Assembly (NCBI GenBank): GCA_963753815.1
Contig: CAVWDU010000004.1
Coordinates: forward strand, 496,001-560,000
DNA length: 64,000 nucleotides
Direction: 5' to 3'
Source of the DNA: CAVWDU01 sp963753815
Lineage (GTDB): Bacteria > Pseudomonadota > Gammaproteobacteria > Pseudomonadales > Halieaceae
This document shows, one piece after another, positions 17,800 through 27,261 of the stretch. Under the pieces are notes generated by a model. That model was not told the DNA's origin. It was given only the letters and a program-made list of their open reading frames with translations, and searched no databases. Position 1 is the first letter of the stretch. Each line of letters opens with the position of its first letter. The translations under genes and the position numbers were made by a program.

Positions 17800-18687
17800 T
17801 CAGGCGTTCAGCAGCCGGCGGAGCAGACCGTCCCGGCTGCGGTTCTGCTCCCGCAGCAGCAGCATGTCAGCCACCTGTTCCTCGACCGCATCCGCCACCT
17901 GCTGGCGCAGTTTCTGCAGCTGTGCCTTTGTCACCCGCTTGCCCTCGTAACGGGCGAGGTCTACTGGATCACCGAAACCGATATAGCAGGCCTGCGGTTT
18001 CGGCAGCGGGGTGCCGAGTGCTCCCAGAGGCACGGGTGGCAGCATATCTTCGCGGGTGGCGTCGCTGATGATTCCAAATCGGTGCAGCAGTTTTCCCAGC
18101 GGCGAGCCCGGCAGGTCGCGGCCCTCGATCAGGTGGCGATAGAATTCATCGGGCCCGACCATGCCAAAGGGCATGATCGTGTAACCGTGCGTGGCAGCCA
18201 TTTTGACGAAGCCATAGCGCTCCTTCCACTGCAGTGAGTACATTTCGCTGGCCGGTTTGACCGCCTCGTGCGCGCCGCCGGGGAACACCAGGAGGTCGTG
18301 TCCGGCCTCCATCAGCGCGCTGCACACGGCGGGGTGACCCAGCACACCCCCGCGTTGGACGACAAACCGGGCCACCCCATCGACTGCAAACAGGAATCGA
18401 TCGCCCAACCCCCGGACGAAACGCCCCAGCTCTTTCTGCATAACCGGGGCAAGTACCACGCCGTCGAGCGCAAATAGCGAGTGGTTGCCCACGAACAGGC
18501 AGGGTTGCTCCGGAATGCGGTCAGCCCCGCTGATGGTTGGACGAAATACACGCTTTACCAGCTGGTAGGTTGTTTCGAACTCGAGGCCCCTGGGCGGACC
18601 CACCCTGAGAACCCTTTCGATGTGCTTGTTCAGTGCAGCACTGTCGTCCAGTGGATGGGAGTGATCGTTGGATTGAGGCATCGACAA
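17800..18687 (-). CDS. DAGAT/PlsC-like acyltransferase
   Basis: 295 residues. The catalytic region reads GNHSLFALD, with His69 and Asp75 separated by five residues instead of the usual four of PlsC enzymes. The FPGGAHEA motif (residues 135-142) matches the FPGGAREA of diacylglycerol-acyltransferase-like proteins, where the longer spacing is also seen. It probably transfers acyl groups to a lipid acceptor at the inner membrane, perhaps for wax ester or triacylglycerol synthesis; the acceptor is not known. It is followed 12 bases on by the HAD phosphatase gene. Confidence 0.75.
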   Translation of the reverse strand: MSMPQSNDHSHPLDDSAALNKHIERVLRVGPPRGLEFETTYQLVKRVFRPTISGADRIPEQPCLFVGNHSLFALDGVVLAPVMQKELGRFVRGLGDRFLFAVDGVARFVVQRGGVLGHPAVCSALMEAGHDLLVFPGGAHEAVKPASEMYSLQWKERYGFVKMAATHGYTIMPFGMVGPDEFYRHLIEGRDLPGSPLGKLLHRFGIISDATREDMLPPVPLGALGTPLPKPQACYIGFGDPVDLARYEGKRVTKAQLQKLRQQVADAVEEQVADMLLLREQNRSRDGLLRRLLNA

Positions 18688-18771
18688 GTACCGGCGGCGG
18701 CATAGGGAAAGGGGGGCGGATTATAGCGGTATCGGGACGGGCGCGCATCGCTGACCGGGCCCCCGGGATCG

Positions 18772-19332
18772 TCACATCACGGGCATGCCGCTCAGCCACG
18801 GGTGCACGGTGACGACCACGGCAACCACGACCACCGTGATCAGGAGATTGACGCCTTCGGCTGCCCACGCCGGTGGCGCGGGCGGGCTGTAGACACCGTC
18901 GCGCCGGTTGATCAGGAGCATCTCCGCCAGTGCCCACAGGCCAAGGCCGGTAAACAGCAACACCGATCGGTTATCGCCGTTGAGCGAGAGGTGCGCGATC
19001 GCCCAGAGCAGGACCCCCGTTAGCTGCGGGTGCCGCACCCAGCGACGCACGCGCGCCGGCCGGCTGCTGACCACCATCAGCCAGAAGGCCAGCACCAGCA
19101 CACCCATCGCCGGATGCCTGAGTCCGGCCGGAGGCAGGTAGACGAACTGCGGCTGCGCGCTGCGCCAGCCCAGCACGATCAGTACCATGCCGAGTGCCAC
19201 CAACAGGGAGAACCCCACCTTGTACACACCTTCGCCCCGGTTGGCCACAATGCCCGCCTTGATGCCGGGCGCGAGGGCCGGGGACAGGTGTACCAGGGTG
19301 AAGCATAGAATACCGGCTGCCAGCAGGACCAT
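18772..19332 (-). CDS. NnrU-family integral membrane protein
   Basis: 186 residues from ATG 19332, chosen because GGAGG lies 7 bases upstream; the frame is open further up but without a start signal. Five or six hydrophobic helices are visible, together with HPQLTGVLLWAIAHL and the phrase LRHPAMGVL typical of NnrU/isoprenylcysteine methyltransferase-like membrane proteins. NnrU was named for a role in denitrification, but no nitrite or nitric oxide reductase gene is near, and related proteins also occur in carotenoid and other pathways. Specific function open. Confidence 0.75.
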   Translation of the reverse strand: MVLLAAGILCFTLVHLSPALAPGIKAGIVANRGEGVYKVGFSLLVALGMVLIVLGWRSAQPQFVYLPPAGLRHPAMGVLVLAFWLMVVSSRPARVRRWVRHPQLTGVLLWAIAHLSLNGDNRSVLLFTGLGLWALAEMLLINRRDGVYSPPAPPAWAAEGVNLLITVVVVAVVVTVHPWLSGMPVM

Positions 19333-19501
19333 CGCCGTACCTCCGCCTACATCATCTGCGCTGAGTGTAGGGGTTCGCGCCGGGGCAGTCGAGCCCACCG
19401 GCTCCGCGGTATCAGCAGGCCGGGCGCGACCGCCCTACCACAGCGACCCTGCAGGCCGGTGCAAGCCCTGACGCGACGTCCGCCGCCCGCGAAACCGTCG
19501 T

Positions 19502-20983
19502 TCAAGCCGTAGCCAGCGCCCTTGCCGGAAAGGGCAGGGCGGCTTTTGCGGAATGGGTGAGCAGTTGCGTGTACTGTTGCTCCATGTCGGCGCAGGTGTG
19601 TCTTACCTTGCGGATACTCCCGGGCTCGATGGGGGGAAGCACGCTGACCCGCACGGTTGCCGGGCGGATCAACAGTCCGCCTTTGGGCAACGCGTCCTTC
19701 ATGTTGTGCAGCACCAGGGGAATGATGGGCACGCCGGCCTTTTTCGCCAGCCAGAAGGCTCCGTGTCGGAAAGGTTGCAGGTCGCCCAGCGTGCTGCGAG
19801 TACCCTCGGGTGCGATGACCAGAGACCGACCCTCCTGGATGACAGCCAGGGCCCGCTTCAACGTGGCCGTCTGGTCCCCCGAGTCGCGGTCCACGAACAC
19901 GGTGTCCATTTGCCGCAGCAGGCGCCCCAGCAGCGGGGCGTTGGCGGCTTCCTGTTTGCAGAAGCCAACGGCATCGCGCCTCAGCAGGTGGGCGATCACG
20001 ATCGCATCCAGCAGGCTCTGGTGGTTGAAGATAAACACGGCCGGTCGCGCAGCGGACAGGTAGTCCTCCCCTTCGATTTCGAAGGTCAGGCCCGACAGGC
20101 CGCGGCCCATGTCACCCAGAAGACGCGTCTGGACGTTGGAGGTCAGGCGGCGATCCACACGCAGGCGGCTCGCGGCGAAACCCAGCGCTGTGGCCGCCGC
20201 CACGGTCTGGGCAGTGAATACGGTACGCGCGATGCTCTCCAGTTCCGGCCGGCCACGGGAGGAAAACTTCAGCTGCTTCCACCCCTTGCGAACGGCGTGC
20301 TCGGTGAGCCGACTGGAGGCGTTGACTGCGACCGGCATGCCGACCTGGCCCAGCAGTGGCAGGTCGGCACTGGAGTCGGTGTAGAACCAGCAGTTGGCCA
20401 GCGTCGTTCCCAGCCGTTTTGCAACCCGCCTCGCCGCGAGCGCCTTGCCCTCTCCATAGCACAGAGGCGTGACCACCTTGCCGGTGAACCGGCCGTCCTG
20501 CACCTCGAGGCGGGTGCAGCAAATGTCGTCGATACCGAGGGTCTGTGCCACCGGTTCGATCTGGTAGCGGCTGGCAGCACTGATGATTACCAGGTGATGG
20601 CCGGCCTGTCGATGGGCTTCCACCAGGCTGATGGCCTCGCTGTAGAGGCTCCTGGCGATCGTGTGGTGGTAGGCGGTTTCACCCAGTTCGACCAATGTCG
20701 TTTCCGACACGCCGCGCAGGGCGTTGCTCAACTGCCGCACCAGGCGATGGTAACTGGTGCCGCTGTGCTTCTGGCGTTGACGCCAGGCGGCGCGCAGTAG
20801 ACCGAACGCCTGGCGCAGATCTCCGCGGTTGGCACCATGGCGCGCCGCTTCCAGCGCCAGGGCGACGATGGAGTACCCGGCGATGAGGGTACGGTCGAGA
20901 TCGAGGAAAACCACCACCGGTTTGTCACCCCCGGCGGACGCCGGGTGGGCGATCGCGTCCAGATGATCATCGGGAATTGTCAT
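19502..20983 (-). CDS. Fusion of HAD-IB phosphatase and 1-acylglycerol-3-phosphate acyltransferase
   Basis: 493 residues from ATG 20983, with AAGAGGT as ribosome site. Residues about 22-235 form a SerB-like HAD-IB hydrolase: nucleophile motif DLDRT (Asp28, Asp30), SAAS motif II and YTDSSADLPLL motif IV. Residues about 295-490 form a PlsC domain with NHQSLLD (His321, Asp326) and EGTRS (393-397). Bifunctional proteins of this design are known in Actinobacteria and some Proteobacteria; they may dephosphorylate and acylate lipid precursors, but the coupled reaction is not proven. It stands alone with a long structured upstream region. Confidence 0.85.
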   Translation of the reverse strand: MTIPDDHLDAIAHPASAGGDKPVVVFLDLDRTLIAGYSIVALALEAARHGANRGDLRQAFGLLRAAWRQRQKHSGTSYHRLVRQLSNALRGVSETTLVELGETAYHHTIARSLYSEAISLVEAHRQAGHHLVIISAASRYQIEPVAQTLGIDDICCTRLEVQDGRFTGKVVTPLCYGEGKALAARRVAKRLGTTLANCWFYTDSSADLPLLGQVGMPVAVNASSRLTEHAVRKGWKQLKFSSRGRPELESIARTVFTAQTVAAATALGFAASRLRVDRRLTSNVQTRLLGDMGRGLSGLTFEIEGEDYLSAARPAVFIFNHQSLLDAIVIAHLLRRDAVGFCKQEAANAPLLGRLLRQMDTVFVDRDSGDQTATLKRALAVIQEGRSLVIAPEGTRSTLGDLQPFRHGAFWLAKKAGVPIIPLVLHNMKDALPKGGLLIRPATVRVSVLPPIEPGSIRKVRHTCADMEQQYTQLLTHSAKAALPFPARALATA

Positions 20984-21526
20984 GGGTATTACCTCTTGCC
21001 GTTTGTGCCGCTCTATCTGGGCCGACCCGGATGACAGGTGCCGGGTGACCACGATCCTGCGGGACGCTTCGGTGGGGGACCCCCACAAAGACGTCACGAC
21101 GACGGCACCTGAGGTATACCCTGCAATTTTCTTGCCAATGCGCTGTTGCCGCTGAATCAGTATCTCAGCCCGGCATGACAATCAGATTAATCACGGTCCA
21201 GGGCCCACGATCCGCGTTCATGCACCCCGGAAGTGCCGTCATGCGACAAAAACGGGCACACTCCCGTATTGCAGAGCGCGTGCAGTCTGTCGGACCCGGG
21301 TTGACCCTGCCGCGCCGCTCGCAACCCGGGCCGCCTGTCTGCTTGTCAGTCGCCACCCAAACATCCACCGGCCGTCGATACACCCGGGAGCAGGCACGCA
21401 ACAGGCAGTCCAGGCATTGCGATCCCCGGCGATATCGTCGATATTTCTCGGAAAACCCGCCCGCCCGCAGTGTGTCATGGACATTCAGCACAGACTGCCA
21501 GCCGGCCAGGTCGCCAGGACAGGTGA
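20984..21526. other. 543-bp gene-free region between the HAD-PlsC fusion gene and hrpB
   Basis: This is a divergent upstream region. Near the HAD-PlsC start it has nested inverted repeats (21035-21111). The remainder shows open frames on both strands that overlap each other and hrpB and have no protein-like character. No clear promoter pair was found. Confidence 0.5.
21035..21111 (-). promoter_or_regulatory. Possible structured leader of the HAD-PlsC gene
   Basis: CAGGTGCCG (21035-21043) and CGGCACCTG (21103-21111) are exact inverted repeats. Inside them lies GTGGGGGACCCCCAC (21072-21086). The structure is 50-130 bases upstream of the start codon, where an mRNA leader would fold. Role unknown. 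Confidence 0.35.
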
Positions 21527-24106
21527 ATGTTCGACGCAATCGCATCCCTCCCCATCGCCGCTGTGCTACCCGACATCGGCCGCGCACTCAACGCCGGCGA
21601 TGATCTGGTGCTGGAGGCGCCACCCGGCGCCGGCAAGACGACTGCGGTGCCGCTGGCCCTGCTCACTGAACCCTGGCTGGCCGGGCAGACGATACTCTTG
21701 CTGGAACCCCGCCGTGTTGCCGCGCGCAACGCTGCCAGTCGCATGGCGAGCCTGCTGGGCGAGCGCGTCGGGGAAACCGTGGGTTACCGCATTCGGCTCG
21801 ATACGCGGGTAAGCGCACGCACCCGGCTGGAGGTGATTACCGAGGGGGTATTAACCCGGCGCTTGCAGCAGGACCCGGAACTGGGCGGAGTAGGCCTGGT
21901 CATCTTCGACGAATTCCACGAGCGCAGTCTCGAGTCCGACCTCGGTCTGGCACTGACGCTGGAGGCGCGCGCGCTGTTTCGCGAAACGGCGGCGCTCAAG
22001 CTGTTGGTGATGTCGGCAACGTTAGACGGTGCCAGGGTCTCACAGCTGCTGGGCGGCGCGCCGGTGCTGCGCGCGACAGGCCGCAGTTTCCCGGTCGGGA
22101 CATCGTATCTGGGCCGCGGTTCATCGGGCGCCGCGGTGGCGACCGCCGCGGTGACGACCGCCGCGGTAACGACCGCCGCGGTGACTGCAGTGAAGCGGGC
22201 GCTGGCGGAGCGCAGCGGCAGTATTCTTGTATTCCTGCCCGGCCAGCGAGAGATCGACAGGGTCGCGGCGTCACTTGCGGCAGCGGTCACGGCGGACACT
22301 GCGATGATTGCGCCCATGTACGGTCGCCTTTCGCTGCGGCGTCAGCAGCAGGCTATCGAAGCCCCCCCACCGGGAACCCGGAAGATCGTGCTCGCCACCA
22401 ATATCGCCGAGAGCAGCCTGACCATCAACGGTATCGACACGGTGGTGGATACGGGGCTGGTCCGGGTGGCGCGCTTTGATCCGGTGAGTGGATTGACGCG
22501 CCTGGACACCCGGCGCATCGCCCGCGATTCGGCTGAACAACGCCGGGGGAGGGCGGGGCGACTGTCGCCGGGCCACTGCTATCGATTGTGGAGTGAGGAG
22601 GAGCATGGCCGCCTCGAGGAGCGGTCGACGCCGGCGGTCCTGCACGAGGACCTGGGCGCGCTCGTGCTCCAGGTACTGGCCTGGGGCTACGACCGCCCCG
22701 ACGGGCTGGCGTGGCTGGACAGACCACCACAGGCCGCCTGGGAGCAGGGGCTGCAGCTCCTCGTCCGGCTGGGTGGCGCTAAACGCGGTGAAGCCGGAAA
22801 CTACGGTCTGACGCCGCACGGCGTGAACATGGCTCAGTTGCCGCTATCGCCGAGACTGGCCCACCTGTTGCTGGTTGGCCGGGCGCTGGGTGCCATGGAG
22901 GTAGCGAGCCTGTTGGCGGCCCTGGTCACGGAGGGCAGGCCCGGAGTGGGATCGGGTGCCGACCTGCAGCCCCTGCTCGCGATTCTCGAGGGCGGGCGCG
23001 ACTGTCCATCGGATTGGGTCGAGTGGCGACGGCGAACCCGGGAGCAGGCGCGGCGCTACCGCAAGGCGGCCGCCGCAATCGATCGGGTGAGATCGTTGGC
23101 CAGTGACGCCGTCGCCGAAGATGTACCGTCCCTGCTCGTTGCCAGCGCCTGGCCTGACCGCATCGCCCGGCGACGTGATGGTGAAAGCAATGCCTATCAA
23201 CTCAGCAACGGGCGCGGCGCGACGCTGTCGCCCGATGATCCGCTGCAGGGCGATCCGTGGCTTGCCGCGGTCGATATCGGTGGCCAGCAGGGCACAACCA
23301 GCGATCATATACATTCCGCGCTGGCGCTGGACCCGGTGTATTTTGACGAGTTTCTCGCGCCGTTGGTGCACAGTAGCAACCGGCTGGAGTGGGATGAACG
23401 GCGCGAGGCGCTGGTGGCGGAGCGCCTGGAGTCGACCGGCGCCATTGTAATTTCCCGCAAACCGCTGCGACCGCTGCCCCCCGGTGCGCTGCAGCAGGCC
23501 CTTGTCGACGTGGTGCGCCGCAAAGGGCTGTCGATTCTGGACTGGACGCAACCTGCGCGCCAGTGGCGCGCGCGGGTGCGCCTGCTGGCGGAGCTCCAGC
23601 CCGGTGCCTGGCCTGACGTCTCGGATGACAGTCTCCTCGCGCACCTCGATAACTGGTTACTGCCGCACCTCGATGGTGTGCGCAGCAGCGATGACTTTGC
23701 CCGTCTCGACCTCTCCCGGATACTGCCGACACTGCTCGACTGGCAGCAGACGAAGGCGCTGGATGAACTGCTGCCGCGATCGGTGACCGTGCCTTCCGGG
23801 TCGAAGATAGCGATCGATTACACCCGGTCACCCCCGGTGCTGGCGGTCAAGCTGCAGGAAATGTTCGGGTGCGAGACCACACCGCGGGTCGCCGGAGGCC
23901 GGGTGGAACTTCTCGTGCACCTGCTCTCTCCCGCCGGGCGCCCGCTGCAGATCACCCGCGACCTGGCCGGCTTCTGGCGCACCGGCTACCGGGACGTCAG
24001 GAAGGAGATGCTGGGGCGTTACCCGCGTCATCCGTGGCCCGATGATCCCATCGGGGCGCAAGCAACGCGGCACACCGCGCGGCGGCTGAAAAAACCACGC
24101 ACCTGA
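21527..24106 (+). CDS. hrpB: ATP-dependent RNA helicase HrpB
   Basis: 859 residues, slightly longer than typical HrpB (about 810-840). Motif I is APPGAGKTT near residue 35, and motif II is DEFHERS in place of DEAH, as is usual for HrpB. NIAESSLTI and QRRGRAGR mark motifs V and VI, and the HrpB-specific C-terminus ends with YPRHPWPDDP. A run of four AAVxT repeats (residues 202-221) explains part of the extra length. HrpB is a DEAH-box-family helicase of poorly defined role. It appears to be a single-gene transcript. Confidence 0.93.
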   Translation: MFDAIASLPIAAVLPDIGRALNAGDDLVLEAPPGAGKTTAVPLALLTEPWLAGQTILLLEPRRVAARNAASRMASLLGERVGETVGYRIRLDTRVSARTRLEVITEGVLTRRLQQDPELGGVGLVIFDEFHERSLESDLGLALTLEARALFRETAALKLLVMSATLDGARVSQLLGGAPVLRATGRSFPVGTSYLGRGSSGAAVATAAVTTAAVTTAAVTAVKRALAERSGSILVFLPGQREIDRVAASLAAAVTADTAMIAPMYGRLSLRRQQQAIEAPPPGTRKIVLATNIAESSLTINGIDTVVDTGLVRVARFDPVSGLTRLDTRRIARDSAEQRRGRAGRLSPGHCYRLWSEEEHGRLEERSTPAVLHEDLGALVLQVLAWGYDRPDGLAWLDRPPQAAWEQGLQLLVRLGGAKRGEAGNYGLTPHGVNMAQLPLSPRLAHLLLVGRALGAMEVASLLAALVTEGRPGVGSGADLQPLLAILEGGRDCPSDWVEWRRRTREQARRYRKAAAAIDRVRSLASDAVAEDVPSLLVASAWPDRIARRRDGESNAYQLSNGRGATLSPDDPLQGDPWLAAVDIGGQQGTTSDHIHSALALDPVYFDEFLAPLVHSSNRLEWDERREALVAERLESTGAIVISRKPLRPLPPGALQQALVDVVRRKGLSILDWTQPARQWRARVRLLAELQPGAWPDVSDDSLLAHLDNWLLPHLDGVRSSDDFARLDLSRILPTLLDWQQTKALDELLPRSVTVPSGSKIAIDYTRSPPVLAVKLQEMFGCETTPRVAGGRVELLVHLLSPAGRPLQITRDLAGFWRTGYRDVRKEMLGRYPRHPWPDDPIGAQATRHTARRLKKPRT
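22130..22189 (+). repeat. 15-bp in-frame tandem repeat inside hrpB
   Basis: Four copies of GCCGCGGTGACGACC with few changes encode AAVAT, AAVTT, AAVTT and AAVTA. The position is between the two RecA-like domains, before KRALAERSGSILVFLPG. Confidence 0.8.
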
Positions 24107-24211
24107 AATCGCGCTCAATCACATTACCTGGAATCTGCGTAACAAGCCGTCGCGATAAGGACTCAACGGACGACCGGCCGCGCCCTCGGATGGTGACGCA
24201 TGGCGCTTGTT

Positions 24212-26392
24212 TTACCTATTGCGGAAGCGGGTGTCGGTGGTCGACGACCCGCGGCGGCGCGACCTGCGCCTGCCTTCGCCGGGCGGGTGGGGGAGCCCCT
24301 GGTGCTGAGTGCTGAACGGCTGGTGGTTGCTGCTGGTCGCTGAGACCACCGGGTGTCGTTTGCCGGGCTGCCGTGGCGGCACCAGATGATTTTTCCCGTT
24401 GCCGATCAGGTCTGAACGCCCCATTTTCTTCAGCGCCTTGCGCAGAACCGGCCAGTTCTCCGGGTCGTGGTAGCGCAGGAACGCCTTGTGCAGCCGTCGT
24501 TGCGACAGGCCTTTCACGGTGGCCAGCGTTTCGCTGTCCCGGGTCACGCGCCGCAGCGGGTTCTTGCCGGTATGGTACATAGCCGTCGCGGTCGCCATTG
24601 GCGAGGGGTAGAAGGTCTGCACCTGGTCGGCACGGAAGCGGTTGTGCTTCAGCCAGAGGGCGAGGTTCATCATGTCCTCGTCGCGGGTGCCGGGGTGGGC
24701 GGCGATAAAGTAGGGGATCAGGTACTGTTCCTTGCCGGCTTCCCTCGAGTAGCGGTCGAACAGTGCCTTGAAGCGGTCATAGGCGCCCATGCCGGGCTTC
24801 ATCATCTTCGACAGAGGCCCGGACTCTGTGTGCTCCGGCGCAATCTTGAGATAGCCGCCCACGTGGTGGGTTACCAGTTCGCGAACGTATTCCGGTGTCT
24901 CGATGGCGAGGTCATAGCGCAGGCCGGACGCAATCAGCACTTTCTTGACGCCGGGGACACTGCGCGCACGCCGGTACAGGCCGATCAGCGGCGTCTGGTC
25001 CGTATCGAGGTTCTTGCAGATACCTGGGAAAACGCAGCTGAGTTTCCGACACCTGGCTTCGATCTCGCGGCTCTTGCACGCGACCCGCCACATATTCGCC
25101 GTGGGCCCACCGAGATCCGATATGACACCGGTGAAGGCGGGTGACGTATCGCGAATCCGTTCAACCTCGCGAATGATGGAATCCTCGGAGCGATTCTGGA
25201 TGATCCGGCCCTCGTGTTCGGTGATCGAACAGAAGGTGCATCCACCGAAACACCCGCGCATGATATTGACCGAGTGCCGGATCATTTCATAGGCAGGTAT
25301 CTTCGCATCGCCGTAGCTTGAGTGCGGTAAGCGCGTGAACGGAAGCTCGAACACGCCGTCCAGTTCTTCTGTTGTCAGGGGTATGGGCGGTGGGTTCAGC
25401 CACACTTCGCGGTCGCCGTGTGATTGAACCAGGGGGCGGGCGTTGTGCGGGTTGGTCTCCTTGTGCAGGACGCGGGATGCATGGGCATAGAGAGCGGCGT
25501 CATCTCTTACCTGCTGCCACCCCGGGATACGTATCACCGCGGGTTCTTGCGGTTGCGCGTTCATGATGCGCACCGGCACGAAGTCCGGATCGGGGTCGAA
25601 CTCGGCCGGCTCTGCGTTTTTCTCGGCACATGCGGTGGTGCGGGTATCGATGTAGGGGTTTACGGGAGGCTCTACCCGCCCGATTTCGTCAATCGTCGAC
25701 GAATCGATCACCCGCCAGCCATCGGGCAGCCGCTTGCGCACGAACGCCGTGCCCCGGAGGTCGCGGATGGCACTGACCGGCTCGCCGGCCGCCAGCCTGT
25801 GGGCGACCTCCACGATAGCGCGCTCGGCATTACCGTACAGCAGCAAATCGGCGCGACTGTCGAGCAGTACAGAACGCCGCACCTTGTCGCTCCAGTAATC
25901 GTAGTGGGCGATGCGGCGCAGACTGGCCTCGATGCCACCGACGACGATGGGCACGTCGCGATAGGCCTCGCGTGCTCGCTGGCTGTACACGAGTACCGCG
26001 CGGTCTGGGCGCTTGCCGCCGACATTGCCCGGCGTATAGGCATCATCGCTGCGTCGCTTGCGGTCGGCGGTGTAGCGATTGATCATGGAATCCATGTTGC
26101 CCGCGGCGATGCCGAAAAACAGGTTGGGACGACCCAGCGCGCGGAACGGTTCTGCGCTGGTCCAGTCCGGTTGTGCGATGATGCCCACCCGAAAGCCCTG
26201 GCTCTCCAGCAGCCGGCCGATAACAGCCATCCCGAAGCTCGGGTGGTCGACGTAGGCGTCACCGGTCACGATGATTACGTCGCAACTGTCCCAGCCCAGG
26301 GCGTCCATTTCGCTCCGGGTCATCGGCAGCTCACTGGCGACGCCGTAGCACTCGGCCCAGTATTTGCGGTGGGAGAAAAGGGATCTGGTCAT
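24212..26392 (-). CDS. ygiQ: YgiQ-family radical SAM protein
   Basis: 726 residues, the normal length for UPF0313/YgiQ. The N-terminal domain has the family opening (HRKYWAECYG, CDVIIVTGDAYVDHPSFG). The radical SAM cluster motif is CFGGCTFC (CX3CX2C), and the C-terminal region keeps APEH and YPSPMATATAMY. The last 60 residues are basic, Pro/Arg-rich and probably disordered. The product is a cytoplasmic 4Fe-4S enzyme whose reaction is not established. It faces hrpB and is not in an obvious operon. Confidence 0.92.
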   Translation of the reverse strand: MTRSLFSHRKYWAECYGVASELPMTRSEMDALGWDSCDVIIVTGDAYVDHPSFGMAVIGRLLESQGFRVGIIAQPDWTSAEPFRALGRPNLFFGIAAGNMDSMINRYTADRKRRSDDAYTPGNVGGKRPDRAVLVYSQRAREAYRDVPIVVGGIEASLRRIAHYDYWSDKVRRSVLLDSRADLLLYGNAERAIVEVAHRLAAGEPVSAIRDLRGTAFVRKRLPDGWRVIDSSTIDEIGRVEPPVNPYIDTRTTACAEKNAEPAEFDPDPDFVPVRIMNAQPQEPAVIRIPGWQQVRDDAALYAHASRVLHKETNPHNARPLVQSHGDREVWLNPPPIPLTTEELDGVFELPFTRLPHSSYGDAKIPAYEMIRHSVNIMRGCFGGCTFCSITEHEGRIIQNRSEDSIIREVERIRDTSPAFTGVISDLGGPTANMWRVACKSREIEARCRKLSCVFPGICKNLDTDQTPLIGLYRRARSVPGVKKVLIASGLRYDLAIETPEYVRELVTHHVGGYLKIAPEHTESGPLSKMMKPGMGAYDRFKALFDRYSREAGKEQYLIPYFIAAHPGTRDEDMMNLALWLKHNRFRADQVQTFYPSPMATATAMYHTGKNPLRRVTRDSETLATVKGLSQRRLHKAFLRYHDPENWPVLRKALKKMGRSDLIGNGKNHLVPPRQPGKRHPVVSATSSNHQPFSTQHQGLPHPPGEGRRRSRRRGSSTTDTRFRNR

Positions 26393-26607
26393 GGTCGGGA
26401 CGGTTTGGGGCGGCTGAGAAGTATACTACAGAGCGGCCTTGAGGTAATGTCTGCCCCGGCTGCATCTAGCCGACCTAGACAGGCTGTCTGGTGATGTTTG
26501 ACCTGGCCGTGGCCGGACACTGCCTACGATCGTAGGCAGTGTTCACCAGTGACGCCCTCCCGTATCGTGGGGTCAAGCGGGCGCTGGCAACGACCTCAAA
26601 CCAGTGT

Positions 26608-27261
26608 TCACAGATCGTCGAGCAGTGCCTTGATGTCACCCCAGACGTTGTCGAGCATGCGCGGCTGGGCCGCGGGCGTAGGATGAAGGTCATCCACCTG
26701 GCGCATGGCGGCATCGCCCTTCATGCCGGCGAACATGAACGAGCCCAGCCGCGCCCCGGAGGCGTCGGCGGCGGCGCGATAGGCGTCCTGCACTCTGGCA
26801 GAGTAAGCGGGGCCGTAGTTGTCCGGAGGCGCCATCGGCAGTAACAGCACCCCGGCCCCGGATTCGGTGGCCATTTCGGCTATGCGGGCCAGGTTGTCGC
26901 CGATCAGTTTCGGGCTGAATCCGCGCAGGAGGTCGTTACCGCCCAGTTCCACCACGACTGCGGCGGGCCGGTGCCTGGCGAGCAGAGGCGGTAAGCGGCG
27001 CAGCCCCCCGTCAGTGGTATCACCGCTGATGCTGGCGTTCACCACCTCGACGGTCGGGTAACTGTTCTCGAGTCGTCGCGCCAGCAGGGCCACCCAACCC
27101 TGCTCGAGGGACATCCCGTAAGCGGCACTGATACTGTCGCCGAGAATCAGCAGGGTGCCTGAAGGGGTGGCCGCCGGCGAGCGTTGCGGGCAGGCTGCCA
27201 GCACCAGCAGCAATCCGAAGAGGCCGGCCAGTCGTAATGGGTGGTAGAGGAAAAAGTACAT
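26608..27261 (-). CDS. tesA: TesA, multifunctional acyl-CoA thioesterase / GDSL esterase
   Basis: 217 residues from ATG 27261. The catalytic Ser43 lies in GDSIS (block I); GGND is block III and DDLHPT supplies the Asp-His pair of block V. The N-terminus is a signal peptide, and its end (LVLAAC, Cys24) also fits a lipobox, so it may be lipid-anchored rather than free in the periplasm as in E. coli. The start codon overlaps that of divergent ybbA by the palindrome CATG. I see no ribosome site at normal spacing (GGAG is about 16 bases away). Confidence 0.88.
   Translation of the reverse strand: MYFFLYHPLRLAGLFGLLLVLAACPQRSPAATPSGTLLILGDSISAAYGMSLEQGWVALLARRLENSYPTVEVVNASISGDTTDGGLRRLPPLLARHRPAAVVVELGGNDLLRGFSPKLIGDNLARIAEMATESGAGVLLLPMAPPDNYGPAYSARVQDAYRAAADASGARLGSFMFAGMKGDAAMRQVDDLHPTPAAQPRMLDNVWGDIKALLDDL

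Noticed and set aside
21165..21603. Overlapping 140-codon frames on both strands upstream of hrpB
   Set aside because: They mirror each other, run into hrpB and have high Arg/Cys/Pro content typical of GC-rich non-coding frames.
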